Origin: Amorphophallus konjac
Lineage: Eukaryota; Streptophyta; Magnoliopsida; Alismatales; Araceae
DNA: 64,000 nt
Direction of reading: 5' to 3'
NCBI GenBank assembly: GCA_022559845.1
Contig: CM040129.1
Coordinates: forward strand, 682,001 to 746,000
Of the stretch, positions 11,086-22,650 are shown piece after piece (within the stretch, counting starts at the first letter, position 1; every line of letters begins with the position of its first letter). Below the pieces are notes generated by a model. That model had not been told where the DNA came from. It ran no database searches and was given only the letters and a program-made list of their open reading frames with translations. A program made the translations under genes and the position numbers.

Positions 11086-12229
11086 TGACGCGGGACGGTG
11101 TACTCAAACGAGTCCGACTAGGCGACTAATGAGATCAGCAAACTCGCTATGATAGGCCGACAAATATTCCGACGTGTATTCGAGCGCCAAGAGATAAGTT
11201 ACGCCAAATAATAGTAGCTACGCGCTAAGAAACCATCCCTCGCAGCGAGAAACGTCGGACCGATCGGTAGGTAGAACTTCCACGGCCTAGAGTATCAATC
11301 ATGCACAATTAATATAATCAAATCGGTACACCTCAGGATAGGATAACACTCACAAACTCACAAGCCGGCAACAATATAAGATATCAAGCTAGACATCCTA
11401 AATCACTCACGGTGGCAGAAATGACATAGATACTAAATGAGCAAAATAAAATGAACGGACTTTTCACACCAACCGACTCGCTGAAGAGTGAGGCACGTGA
11501 ATGGCGTTCCCCGCGACCTCGACCGTAGCTGCCCAATATCGACGTCGAATTAAACCTGCACTGATGTGACTTATGGACCTCCAAATGGGACTCTTCTTTG
11601 GGACCCCCCCATTTTTTTCTTCTGTTTCTTCCTCTTTTTTTCTTTCTGCTGTCTCTTTTTTGTGTTTCAACTTCTCGCTCTTTTTTCTGCATGTTCTTCT
11701 TTTTTTTATGCTCTTTTTTTGACCCTGTTACAATGTGACTGAAGAACGAAAGAGAGAGAGGGAGAGAGTAGAGGAGAGAGAGAGAGAAGTAGAACGAGAA
11801 AGGGGGGGTTACGGAGAGAGGAACAGAGGGTGAGGGGAGGGGTGGCAGCTCCGGCAGTCAGGGGGGGAGTCGCGCCAGACGACGACTCCGCGGGGGTGGG
11901 GGCCGACAGCGATGGCCCGCGGCGTGGCCGGGCTCGCACGAGGTCGGTCCGTCGCCTGTGAGTGGAGCGGTGCAGGCGGTCAGGCGGAGGCGGGCCGGCT
12001 CGCGGCGAGTGGTGGGATGCAGCGGGGCTGGACGTGGCGGCCGGTGCCAGCGGGCGGGCGATGACTCCTCCGCGAACGTGGCGGGACAGGCAGGCTTCCT
12101 GCGGCGGCGGTTGCAGTGGCGGGAGGCTCCGGTGTGCGGGGCCGAGCGTGGCCGACGAGGACGGCGTCCTCGACGGTGGCGGGGGGGTGTAGGCCCCATA
12201 AAGGAGATCGGCGATGCGCGACTGCGGGG
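11086..12229 (-). repeat. gypsy C 5' LTR, U5-side part
   Basis: It begins TGACGCGGGACGG at 11086, just beyond the PBS. Bases 11580-11800 are a pyrimidine-rich then GA-rich low-complexity run. Bases 11830-12229 are very GC-rich and open in several frames without recognisable protein similarity. Element D interrupts the LTR at 12230; the remainder resumes at 32950. Confidence 0.7.
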
Positions 12230-12234
12230 AGGGG
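12230..12234. repeat. Target site duplication of element D, left copy (AGGGG)
   Basis: AGGGG immediately precedes TGTTGAACAC and is repeated exactly at 32945-32949 after the right LTR. Confidence 0.9.
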
Positions 12235-12385
12235 TGTTGAACACATGTGCACCATGATTACTATTATGGTTTTGATGATAGCAACTACTATAAGTCACAT
12301 TGTGTTTGCATATGATGTCATTGTGTATCTGTTTAAGCAGTTTGTCATTTCATCGAACAGGTTGCGGGCATGTGCACTGCATTCG

Positions 12386-12976
12386 AAGTCTATACGTTGG
12401 ATAAAGTCTATACATTGGACAAAGTCTATACGTTGGACTAAGTATGTACGTTGGACAAAGTCTATGCGTTGGACAAAATCTGTACATTGGACGAAGTCTA
12501 TACGTTGGACAAAGTCTGTACGTTGCTGAACATGAAGTCTGTACGTTGGCTGCCTAGCACAACTCGAAGTCTATACGTTGCTGCACACAAAGTCTATATA
12601 TTGCTGCAGATGAAGTCTGTACGTTGGCTGCATGCACAACTCAAAGTCTGTACGTTACGACAGATGAAGTCTATACGTTGCTGCAGATGAAGTCTGTACG
12701 TTGGCTGCATGCACAAAACAAAGTCTGTACGTTGCACAAGACAAAGTATGTACGTTGGCTGCTAGCACAACTCCAAGTCTATACGTTGGTTGATGGCTGC
12801 AACACAAGTCTATACATTGGCCGGCTACTTCACACGCAAAGTCTATACATTGTGTTCTGTTATGTTCGTGCATCACGTTATCAAGTCTGTACGTTCATGA
12901 AGCAAGTCTGTACAGGCTCATACATGCTCAAGGTGCAAAGTCTGTATAGAGTTCATACATGCACACAAAGTCTACA
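12386..12976 (+). repeat. Interspersed array of AAGTCTRTACGTTG motifs, 5' LTR of D
   Basis: The 14-mer AAGTCT(A/G)TACGTTG recurs about 24 times at spacings of 18-33 bp. Early copies are separated only by GAC(A/T). Later copies have variable spacers containing GCTGCA- and GCACAA-type segments. The last copies lose the CGTTG end. The array continues after E at 22245-22277. Many copies carry TACATTG, a CpG transition of the consensus. Confidence 0.95.
12972..12976. repeat. Target site duplication of element E, left copy (CTACA)
   Basis: CTACA precedes TGTAATGCCCC and recurs at 22245-22249. The uninterrupted 3' LTR of D has a single CTACA at the matching place, which confirms the insertion site. 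Confidence 0.95.
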
Positions 12977-13202
12977 TGTAATGCCCCGGATTTTTCGGAT
13001 ATTTTTCAGATCATTTTAGTGGGTCTCGGAGTGTATTTTGTGCTTTACACGTGTTTTTCCCTGATGTGCCTTCGGAACTCTTTGCAGGGCAAACCGTGGC
13101 GTTCTCCGACTCCGGGACAGTACCACTGCGTTGTGTTCCTTCCGAGGATCGCGGAGGTAATTTTTCGTAATTTTCTGAATTTATCGAATTTTCGGGTTTT
13201 CC

Positions 13203-13210
13203 TATATATA
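13203..13210 (+). promoter_or_regulatory. TATA-like box of E, 5' LTR
   Basis: TATATATA lies about 226 bp from the LTR start, followed by a long pyrimidine-rich stretch as in many plant LTR promoters. Confidence 0.55.
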
Positions 13211-13757
13211 CTAACCCTTTCCTCTCTCCCCCTCTCATTCTCTCTTTCTCACTCTCTCTCTTCTCTCACGCCCTCTTTCTCCCCTCTCTTCTCCGGCGGC
13301 CGACGGAGCGAGGCGGGGGCGAGGCGGAGGCGGCGCGGGTGAGGACGCGGGCGAGGATGGGCGAGGATCGAGGCGGTGGAGGCGCGTGGGAGCTCGTGGC
13401 GCGGTCGCGAGCCGGCGAGGGTTTCACGGCGTTTCTTCGTGGATCGGCGTCCACGGTGCGCGTAATCTTCGGTGGAGGTAGGGTGATGGACCCTCAGCTC
13501 GTGTACTTCCTTTCCCGCGAGTTTCGTAGGCCGTGGTGAGCCGAGCGGGCTAAACGGGGCGTTTTGGGCAAAATGCATGATTTTGGGGTGTGAGCCGGAT
13601 CTCCCGTTTTATGGTGTTTTTGGGCGATCCAGGGGTTTAGATGCATGCCTAGGAGCTTGGGGGAGGTTTCCCCTTTTGTTTCCCCTTCACCTGGGGGTGA
13701 ACGGGGCGTGGCATGGCTTTTCCCGTGGTTTCCACCGTTTCCGGGCACGGACTGAGA

Positions 13758-14037
13758 ACGCGCTATACTCCAGTAGCGTGTTCCTGAAGGTCGCGCTGCC
13801 CCGACCGAGCGCGTTCATCGGAGAAGATGAACAGTTTGGCGGTTCCTGTCATGCTATAGGGCTATGGCGCGTTCTGGACTGTCGTGCTATGGAAACATAG
13901 CGCGACTTGGCTTGTCGCGCTATAGGTTCCTAGCGCGATCTGCGTTGTCGCGCTAGGGATACCTAGCGCGATATTCCTTGTCGTGCTAGGGTTCCCTAGC
14001 GCGTTCCGGCTTGTCGCGCTAGGTGATCCTAGCGCGA
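13758..14037. repeat. 33-bp-period array of 24-bp palindromes, 5' LTR of E
   Basis: Eight units start at 13758, 13791, 13849, 13882, 13915, 13948, 13981 and 14014. All steps are 33 bp except one of 58. Each unit is about 24 bp with arms close to TCGCGCTAGG and CCTAGCGCGA around a short loop, separated by about 9 bp often ending in CTTG or GTTG. The last four units have nearly perfect arms. The first ones carry transitions at CpG. Confidence 0.95.
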
Positions 14038-16163
14038 TCTTACCTGTTGTCTTGTGCTCCCCTTGGGCCGTGTGTGTCTCGGACACCCCGTGGACTTCCG
14101 TGACCGTGTCTTTGGGTGTCCAGAGGGTTGGGTTACCTCGATTAACGTGCCCATCGGTTTAAGGGTCTGTGAGACCTTCTGGTGTTCCGATTGGGTTGTG
14201 TTGGTCCCCGGTCGACCCGGTTGTGACCCAGTGGTCGACCTTTGGCCTTGTGAGTGTCCCGGACACCCCATGGGTTCTGTTTCGGTGTTTTTGGGGTGTC
14301 GGGAGGGACCATGTTACCTCGATTCGCGTGCCCGTCGGTGTGGTGGGTCCGGGTGACCCCATGTGTCCCGGGCTTTCGTGTTACGCTCGATCGAGTCACC
14401 GTGTGTCGGCGTGTGTGCGGAGGGGTCTCCCCCGCATGTCGTGGGTTTCTTTGGAAGGCGATTCCCGTGTGGGCCATGTGTTTGGCCTTGGACTGTGAGT
14501 CCAGTTGTCCGGCCTAGGGCTGGAGGTTTCCCGCTTGCTTCCAGATGGGAAATCATCGTGGCGGCTTGCGTGCTGCCTTGGGAATCGTGCTTCTGTGTTT
14601 TCCGTGTGGCCCGTGTGAGTGGCCTTAGTCCCTTGCGTTCCCTTCCCGAGGGAGTGGTCTTGGCGACTTGTGTGTTGTCTCGGTACTTGTGCTACCGTGG
14701 TTTTAGACCTAGAGATTGGACTAGATTGACGGCCTTGTGCTGTTGCGTGCAACGGTCTTGACCCCGAGTCTTGTGACTCAAGGACCGTTGGGTGTAGTGC
14801 GTCTAGAGGACTGTCCAGAGTCCAGTGGCTTAGCGCCACTTGAGTTTTCTCGACTCTCACGCACGGTGCGTGCGTGGCCGTGGACTGTGAGTCCCGTTTC
14901 TTCTCCGACTGTGGTCACCGTGCGACGGGGCCGGTACGTGGGGTGGTCCCCGTACGTCGTCGGATTCGGACGTTGTTTTCCGTTGAGTTGAGAGTCTACT
15001 CCTTCAGTGACCCTCCACTAGTCGTAGCCCACCAGTACGCGTGTGCTGGTCGCACCAGGGAGTGGTGTACGGGCTTACCCTGAGGACGGTTAGACTGGTT
15101 TCCGTCGGGCCCCTCGTCGTAGCCAGAGTCCGGCTGCGGGGGAAAACCAGTCAGAGGGCCAGACCTAGGACGCGTGGTCTGTGTGTGCACACGTGGTTGG
15201 GGACTGTGGACGCACGTCGACGGGCGTGACCCCAGCTAGTCACTTGTTGTGGTTACTTGTACGGTGTTCGCGCCTCGGGTAGGACCTACCACGTCAGGCG
15301 GTTCACCTGCGGTGCGGTGTAAGACGTCAGGGGACGCTACCGACTGTGCTTCTAGTGGGTGGTACTCCTGTCGAGTACGGAGTGACAGACTGTCAGTCTC
15401 TGTGTCTTTGACCTTCGGGTTTTCGGTCGTGTCGACCGTTGAGTTTTCGGTTGTTTCACCGTGGCGCGTGTGTTGGTTTTCGCGCCGTGAGACTAGTGCT
15501 AGTGGCTTTACCGAGGTTCCGTCTTGTGGTGCGGTACCCGCGATCGGATGGTCGGGGTTGCACCTTGGACAGCGTGTCCAGGTCGGCTGTGTCCGAGGGA
15601 CAGGCCTCTACGGCGTGGTTGCCGTGTGTTCTTACTTCGGTAGGTGGTACTAGCGTGGTTCGGTAGCTTCGACTGTGTGATCGAGGTCTGCCTTCTTGCA
15701 GTAGGAGTAGCTGTAGTGCCGAGTTTTGACCGGCCACCGGTTTGCTGTTCCTGCTGTAGTTGTAGCTTCCTTTCCGCTACCGCCGTTGTTTCCGGTTGGG
15801 GTTCCGCGGGATCCCTGCTGAGTCTCTGTTTTGGAGACTCATTCCCTGCTTTTCAGGTGTAGCGGTTCTTCCTCGTGGTTCGAGGGTGCGGAGCGGAGGT
15901 TCTCAGTTGCCAGCTTGCCGGGCCGAGTGTTCACTTGGCATGTGGTACGCTTTACTGCTTTAGACTGTACTTTCTGTTGGACTGGACTCTGTTGTAGTTG
16001 TTTATTTATTTCTGTTAATTGTTGAGTTGTCCTGCTTTATTTCCTATTTCTTTGTGCCTCCACACTCCTTCTAGCCCTTCCGAGCCCTCCCGGCTCGTGG
16101 GCGGCGGTGCGAGTCTCGGGTTATCGGGCCTTCCCGGTAATCAGATTCTCGGGTCGTCACAGC

Positions 16164-16176
16164 TGGTATCAGAGCC
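16164..16176 (+). other. Primer-binding site of element E
   Basis: TGGTATCAGAGCC starts two bases after the LTR end at 16161, a perfect initiator-Met tRNA complement. Confidence 0.95.
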
Positions 16177-19046
16177 AAGTTTGTGGGCGTGCATAGGAAT
16201 TCGAAATATTGCAGTGATCAGAGTCCATAAGGTCCAGTACAGTCGGCAGCTGGCATAGGGTTTTGCGCTTGTTTTTTTCCGCTTTGTTTCTCGCTTGAGA
16301 GCTTGAGTGCGCTGTGCGGCGCTGTGAAGGTGGTTGCTGTCCGCGGCTTTCGTGCCAGCATGGGGTCTAAGGATCAAGGTCGAGAGCCTTCTCCCTCATC
16401 GGTGGTGGCCCTGGTTGTGCTGCGTTGGGCAGAGGTTGCTGGCAGGCGTGAGCTCGCGGTGCTGCGTTCGAGGAACCTGCAGCGTGGTCAGGTGGCTGGT
16501 GCGGACTGTTCTTGGTTAAGTGGCCTTGAGCGTGCTCTGAGGGAGTTGCTGTCGGTTTTTGGTCACTCCAGCTTGAGGTTTGTCCAGCTCCTGAGGCGTT
16601 TTGATCGAGAAGTGTGCTCCGGTGAGCGGAATGTCTTCTCGGTGAGCTGCTGTTTCGTCGAGCCTGATGTCCTTGTCGTGCTCTGTGGCGTCAGAAATGA
16701 CGTGTCGGTCCCGATTGTTTTATGGATTTCGAGGCAGGATTGGGCTGTGGTGTCCCAGTAAGTTTTTGCTCCTGCGTTCCTGTCAGTGGATGGGTTGTGT
16801 TCACCCTGGGGTTGGCTTGAGATGTGAAGGCTCCGCGGTGAGTTTCGGGACTCGAGGGTGAGCATCGGCGGTTGTCGGTTACGGCTCGTGTTACGGCTCT
16901 TGGCATGCCGTGTTGCAGTTCGAGGAATTGTAGCGGTGGTGCATCGAGAGGTGCTGTAATGGTGGTCCGACGTGACACTCGTCGAGTGTGTCGGAGGCGC
17001 TGACCTGATGGAAGCGATAGTTTTCCTTGGTGCTGGATGGTGCTGTTTCCAGCGTGTGCGAGGTTTGAGGTCAGGTCGAGCGTGGAGTTCTTCCGTTGGT
17101 CGAAAGTGCGCTGGTTTCTCCTTTGGTTGGAGAGATTACGTTCGGCTAAGGATCGTCGTCTTGCATTGTGTGTTTGGATTGGTTAGCCTTGTGTGCCATG
17201 AAATCCGTGCGAGACGTGCTCCTTATCTTGGCAAGGCGGTTGCCTGTGAGAAGTTGTGCCCGTTCCCTTGTCGTGTAAGGGTGCTGGCACTGTTCCGAAA
17301 GGACGAGCGCTGGTTGGGCGGTGTTTGCTTTCTCGGCTGTGCGCGCGGATCTGAGTGCGCAGCGGAAGCGTGGTGGGCTTGTGACCCATGAGTTCAGGAT
17401 CGTAGCGTTGGTTGCTACGGGTGGATTCCTGAGTTCGCGTTCAGCATCGGAGGATTGGTTCCTTGGTGTGAAACGTGTTGTTGCCGTGCCGTTGCTCGAG
17501 GTTTTGTGGTTGTTGGCACTGGCAGGGTGGAGTGTTGGGGAATGTGCTGGTTAGTACGCCGCATGAGTACCATGTTCCTGTGATGGAAGCCGTGTCAGGC
17601 GTCGGTGTCGGACCTGGATAAGGTTGTTGAGGATGTCGCCTGACGGAGGTCGAGGACGTGTTGGTCAGAGTCGGTGGCTTGGCGCCCGACTTGTGTTCCC
17701 AATCGTGTCCTCGGTTGAGATCGTGCTTTGAGGATGTGGTCTCTGGCAGACTATGGGTCCCGGTTGGCGGCTGTGAGTGGCTGGTGAGCCTAACCGGGTG
17801 ACCGACCACAGCAACGTCTGTTGGTTCTACGGTCTTGTCGGATTGTGACGGTGAGATGGTTATTGCTTAGGACCCGTGAGCACTGTTCAGGTGGTGTCCC
17901 GTGGCTCTGTGGTAAGGGCGGAATCGGGATTGGCGGGTGTCCACTTGGATTGATCGAAGGATTTGATGAGACCAGATGTATGAGTGACGCCTGTGGGCGG
18001 AGGCCTTTTGTGAGGTGGGCGTCGGAGGATGGTCCTTGATAGGACGTTGGTGTCGCAAAGGTTATCCCTGGTTTGATGACCAGCATGGGATGATTCCCCT
18101 GTGAGTCTGAGTCCAGTGAGGTGATGATTGAAGACACCAGGATCCGTCATTTGGTTTCGTCGTGCTCCCCGAGAGGGTCGAGTTGGAGCGATGTTCGAGC
18201 TTGGATGCGGTGTCCGAGAGGAGTGCAGCTCGAGATGTGGCATCAGTCTGTGTGGGAGTCGACGGATGGCTTGCTGAGGTTTGGAATGTTTCCTTTGGAC
18301 CCGGTCGAGGACCAGGAAAGAAAGAAGAAGCTGAGCAAGCGAAGGGTTCCCGTTGACGAGCAGTTGGTGACCAGTGGATGGTCTTTTCAGAGACAGAAGA
18401 TGCTGGTTGTTGGGGCTCGAGCGTGGCGAGAGCCGTGTGCCAGCGAGACCTTTGATGGTCGTTTCTGTGATGTGCCTTTTCCGGATGGGATCTGGGCTTT
18501 GTCGAAGGTTGTCTTCTGACAAGAGTTGGCACGGTGTTGTGTCTGGCTTTCGACTTGCCATGTGTGAGGTGTTTCTTGGTGTTGAGCCGATGAGCTAGTT
18601 GCGATCCGTTGAGATGACTGCTTGAGCTGGTGGAGGCTCTATTTTGGTTGCTCCCTCGAGGAGGGCGTGCGACCTGTCAGCTGGTTGCGAAGCTGTTGTG
18701 CGATTTGTCTGCTGACCATTGGATGGATCAGTAGCTGTTGCTCGTATCGAGGGTTGTGATTCTTCGGTGAGCGAGATCGTGGCTGCGGCGCCATGGTGGA
18801 TTCTCGCGTTGTCTGAGGTGATGCCAGACTGTGTCCTTTGGTATATGCCTGCTCTGTGGCCGGTGTGCTCGGCGAGAGGAGCGAGGTGTTGTGTGTGATT
18901 GTGAGTCTGGCTGTGTTCCTCAGGATCCGTGTTTTCGTGAGAATCGAGGTTTTCTGTGCTGGGGCCCTGACAGCGTGTCAGTTGGTTCAGTGTTCTTCCC
19001 CTAGGACGTCGTGCTAGGTCCTGAATTTCGAGGATGAAATTCCTTT
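16177..19046 (+). other. Internal region of E, no recognisable coding sequence
   Basis: About 2.9 kb, GC-rich. The longest frames are 152 codons (plus, 16303-16761) and 224 codons (minus, 17887-18561). Neither contains gag, CCHC, protease or polymerase motifs, and the minus frame is Pro/Arg/His-rich as expected from GC-rich antisense. I see no function here beyond a possible RNA packaging role. Confidence 0.75.
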
Positions 19047-19059
19047 AAGGGGGGAGGGC
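19047..19059 (+). other. Polypurine tract of element E
   Basis: AAGGGGGGAGGGC directly precedes the 3' LTR start at 19060. Confidence 0.9.
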
Positions 19060-22000
19060 TGTAATGCCCCGGATTTTTCGGATATTTTTCAGATCATTTT
19101 AGTGGGTCTCGGAGTGTATTTTGTGCTTTACACGTGTTTTTCCCTGATGTGCCTTCGGAACTCTTTGCAGGGCAAACCGTGGCGTTCTCCGACTCCGGGA
19201 CAGTACCACTGCGTTGTGTTCCTTCCGAGGATCGCAGAGGTAATTTTTCGTAATTTTCTGAATTTATCGAATTTTTGGGTTTTCCTATATATACTAACCA
19301 TTTCCTCTCTCCCCCTCTCATTCTCTCTTTCTCACTCTCTCTCTTCTCTCACGCCCTCTTTCTCCCCTCTCTTCTCCGGCGGCCGACGGAGCGAGGCGGG
19401 GGCGAGGCGGAGGCGGCGCAGGTGAGGACGCGGGCGAGGATGGGCGAGGATCGAGGCGGTGGAGGCGCGTGGGAGCTCGTGGCGCGGTCGCGAGCCGGCG
19501 AGGGTTTCACGGCGTTTCTTCGTGGATCGGCGTCCACGGTGCGCGTAATCTTCGGTGGAGGTAGGGTGATGGACCCTCAGCTCGTGTACTTCCTTTCCCG
19601 CGAGTTTCGTAGGCCGTGGTGAGCCGAGCGGGCTAAACGGGGCGTTTTGGGCAAAATGCATGATTTTGGGGTGTGAGCCGGATCTCCCGTTTTATGGTGT
19701 TTTTGGGCGATCCAGGGGTTTAGATGCATGCCTAGGAGCTTGGGGGAGGTTTCCCCTTTTGTTTCCCCTTCACCTGGGGGTGAACGGGGCGTGGCATGGC
19801 TTTTCCCGTGGTTTCCACCGTTTCCGAGCACGGACTGAGAACGCGCTATACTCCAGTAGCGCGTTCCTGAAGGTCGCGCTGCCCCGACCGAGCGCGTTCA
19901 TTGGAGAAGATGAACAGTTTGGCGGTTCCTGTCGCGCTATAGGGCTATGGCGCGTTCTGTACTGTCGTGCTATGGAAACATAGCGCGACTTGGCTTGTCG
20001 CGCTATAGGTTCCTAGCGCGATCTGCGTTGTCGCGCTAGGGATACCTAGCGCGATATTCCTTGTCGTGCTAGGGTTCCCTAGCGCGTTCCGGCTTGTCGC
20101 GCTAGGTGATCCTAGCGCGATCTTACCTGTTGTCTTGTGCTCCCCTTGGGCCGTGTGTGTCTCGGACACCCCGTGGACTTCCGTGACCGTGTCTTTGGGT
20201 GTCCAGAGGGTTGGGTTACCTCGATTAACGTGCCCATCGGTTTAAGGGTCTGTGAGACCTTCTGGTGTTCCGATTGGGTTGTGTTGGTCCCCGGTCGACC
20301 CGGTTGTGACCCAGTGGTTGACCTTTGGCCTTGTGAGTGTCCCGGACACCCCATGGGTTCTGTTTCGGTGTTTTTGGGGTGTCGGGAGGGACAGTGTTAC
20401 CTCGATTCGCGTGCCCGTCGGTGTGGTGGGTCCGGGTGACCCCATGTGTCCCGGGCTTTCGTGTTACGCTCGATCGAGTCACCGTGTGTCGGCGTGTGTG
20501 CGGAGGGGTCTCCCCCGCATGTCGTGGGTTTCTTTGGAAGGCGATTCCCGTGTGGGCCATGTGTTTGGCCTTGGACTGTGAGTCCAGTTGTCCGGCCTAG
20601 GGCTGGAGGTTTCCCGCTTGCTTCCAGATGGGAAATCATCGTGGCGGCTTGCGTGTTGCCTTGGGAATCGTGCTTCTGTGTTTTCCGTGTGGCCCGTGTG
20701 AGTGGCCTTAGTCCCTTGCGTTCCCTTCCCGAGGGAGTGGTCTTGGCGACTTGTGTGTTGTCTCGGTACTTGTGCTACCGTGGTTTTAGACCTAGAGATT
20801 GGACTAGATTGACGGCCTTGTGCTGTTGCGTGCAACGGTCTTGACCCCGAGTCTTGTGACTCAAGGACCGTTGGGTGTAGTGCGTCTAGAGGACTGTCCA
20901 GAGTCCAGTGGCTTAGCGCCACTTGAGTTTTCTCGACTCTCACGCACGGTGCGTGCGTGGCCGTGGACTGTGAGTCCCGTTTCTTCTCCGACTGTGGTCA
21001 CCGTGCGACGGGGCCGGTACGTGGGGTGGTCCCCGTACGTCGTCGGATTCGGACGTTGTTTTCCGTTGAGTTGAGAGTCTACTCCTTCAGTGACCCTCCA
21101 CTAGTCGTAGCCCACCAGTACGCGTGTGCTGGTCGCACCAGGGAGTGGTGTACGGGCTTACCCTGAGGACGGTTAGACTGGTTTCCGTCGGGCCCCTCGT
21201 CGTAGCCAGAGTCCGGCTGCGGGGGAAAACCAGTCAGAGGGCCAGACCTAGGACGCGTGGTCTGTGTGTGCACACGTGGTTGGGGACTGTGGACGCACGT
21301 CGACGGGCGTGACCCCAGCTAGTCACTTGTTGTGGTTACTTGTACGGTGTTCGCGCCTCGGGTAGGACCTACCACGTCAGGCGGTTCACCTGCGGTGCGG
21401 TGTAAGACGTCAGGGGACGCTACCGGCTGTGCTTCTAGTGGGTGGTACTCCTGTCGAGTACGGAGTGACAGACTGTCAGTCTCTGTGTCTTTGACCTTAG
21501 GGTTTTCGGTCGTGTCGACCGTTGAGTTTTCGGTTGTTTCACCGTGGCGCGTGTGTTGATTTTCGCGCCGTGAGACTAGTGCTAGTGGCTTTACCGAGGT
21601 TCCGTCTTGTGGTGCGGTACCCGCGATCGGATGGTCGGGGTTGCACCTTGGACAGCGTGTCCAGGTCGGCTGTGTCCGAGGGACAGGCCTCTACGGCGTG
21701 GTTGCCGTGTGTTCTTACTTCGGTAGGTGGTACTAGCGTGGTTCGGTAGCTTCGACTGTGTGATCGAGGTCTGCCTTCTTGCAGTAGGAGTAGCTGTAGT
21801 GCCGAGTTTTGACCGGCCACCGGTTTGCTGTTCCTGCTGTAGTTGTAGCTTCCTTTCCGCTACCGCCGTTGTTTCCGGTTGGGGTTCCGCGGGATCCCTG
21901 CTGAGTCTCTGTTTTGGAGACTCATTCCCTGCTTTTCAGGTGTAGCGGTTCTTCCTCGTGGTTCGAGGGTGCGGAGCGGAGGTTCTCAGTTGCCAGCTTG

Positions 22001-22244
22001 CCGGGCCGAGTGTTCACTTGGCATGTGGTACGCTTTACTGCTTTAGACTGTACTTTTTGTTGGACTGGACTCTGTTGTAGTTGTTTATTTATTTCTGTTA
22101 ATTGTTGAGTTGTCCTGCTTTATTTCCTATTTCTTTGTGCCTCCACACTCCTTCTAGCCCTTCCGAGTCCTCCGGGCTCGTGGGCGGCGGTGCGAGTCTC
22201 GGGTTATCGGGCCTTCCCGGTAATCGGATTCTCGGGTCGTCACA
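19060..22244 (+). repeat. 3' LTR of element E
   Basis: 3185 bp, about 99.3 percent identical to the 5' LTR by eye count. It contains the same TATA-like box (19286-19293) and palindrome array. Confidence 0.97.
19841..20120. repeat. 33-bp-period palindrome array, 3' LTR of E
   Basis: This is the copy of the 13758-14037 array at offset 6083. Two units are better paired here than in the 5' LTR: the first unit has GCGCGT where the 5' copy has GCGTGT, and the third has TCGCGC where the 5' copy has TCATGC. Confidence 0.95.
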
Positions 22245-22249
22245 CTACA
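22245..22249. repeat. Target site duplication of E, right copy (CTACA)
   Basis: Exact repeat of 12972-12976. Confidence 0.95.
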
Positions 22250-22432
22250 CGTCCAAGCCTTGATGTAAAGTCTATACAACAACTACAAGCTTCATTCAAA
22301 TAGCCAAGGTCACTGCACAAGATGAGAGTCAAAAGACAAAGATTCAGTTAGTACTTTCTAGACCAATAAGGATGAAGTTACAGACATGAACAGGATGCTA
22401 ATGGACACAAGCGACGGAGCTGAAGCGGCTAA

Positions 22433-22650
22433 CGGATCGACCCGGGTTGGACCGGGGTCTACCCAGTTGGCGATCGACCGCCAGCACAGGGGCGGTCGAT
22501 CGCCCCATCCAGAGATTCCCAGACTGCACGAGTTTCAGCTGGCGGTCGACCGCCAGCCAGTAGCGATCGACCGAAAATCCCAGGGACCGCCCGTTTACAG
22601 ATTTTTCAGTAGCGGTCGACCGCTAGAAACCACATGTCGACCGCCAGCCC
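22433..22650. repeat. GGCGGTCGACCGCC palindrome cluster, 5' LTR of D (partly decayed)
   Basis: Seven positions correspond to GTCGAC palindromes of the 3' LTR, or of its 41-bp duplicate. Only three keep GTCGAC here. Others read ATCGAC or GTCGAT, each a single transition. The cluster ends about 135 bp before the TATAAAA box at 22785. Confidence 0.9.

Larger units (their letters stand above)
9122..12229 (-). mobile_element. Ty3/gypsy retrotransposon C: protease, gag, PBS and part of 5' LTR
   Basis: Minus-strand order is LTR (continuing from 33885-32950, interrupted by element D), PBS 11081-11069, gag from 10927, zinc knuckle, protease. It is cut at 9122 by copia B. The pol downstream of the protease is not present in this window. 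Bases 10928-11068 are a short untranslated leader. Confidence 0.85.
12977..16161 (+). repeat. 5' LTR of element E
   Basis: TGTAATGCCCC...GGGTCGTCACA, 3185 bp. It has a TATA-like box at 13203 and a CT-rich stretch near 13215-13300, then GC-rich sequence open in many frames. A palindrome array lies at 13758-14037. Two GGTCGAC sites lie near 14209 and 14231. The many ORFs inside it repeat exactly in the other LTR and show no protein similarity I recognise. Confidence 0.97.
12977..22244 (+). mobile_element. Young non-autonomous LTR element E (LARD-like, gypsy-related)
   Basis: The element is 9268 bp with LTRs of exactly equal length (3185 bp) that differ at about 20 positions by eye. PBS and PPT are intact and flanked by CTACA duplications. 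The 2.9-kb interior has no gag, protease, RT, RNase H or integrase motif in any frame. The pre-PPT text (TTTCGAGGATGAAATTCCTT) and the TGTAATGCCCC start are typical of Tekay/Del-type gypsy elements, so E is probably mobilised by such a partner. The young age shows it lacked coding capacity when it moved. Confidence 0.92.

Noticed and set aside
12386..12976. CRISPR-like look of the repeated AAGTCTRTACGTTG motif with spacers
   Set aside because: The repeat is only 14 bp, spacing is irregular, and it lies in both LTRs of a plant retrotransposon. There are no cas genes.
12977..22244. Dozens of GC-rich ORFs of 60-220 codons on both strands in element E
   Set aside because: They overlap in all frames, lack domains, and are duplicated exactly in both LTRs. 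They reflect base composition.
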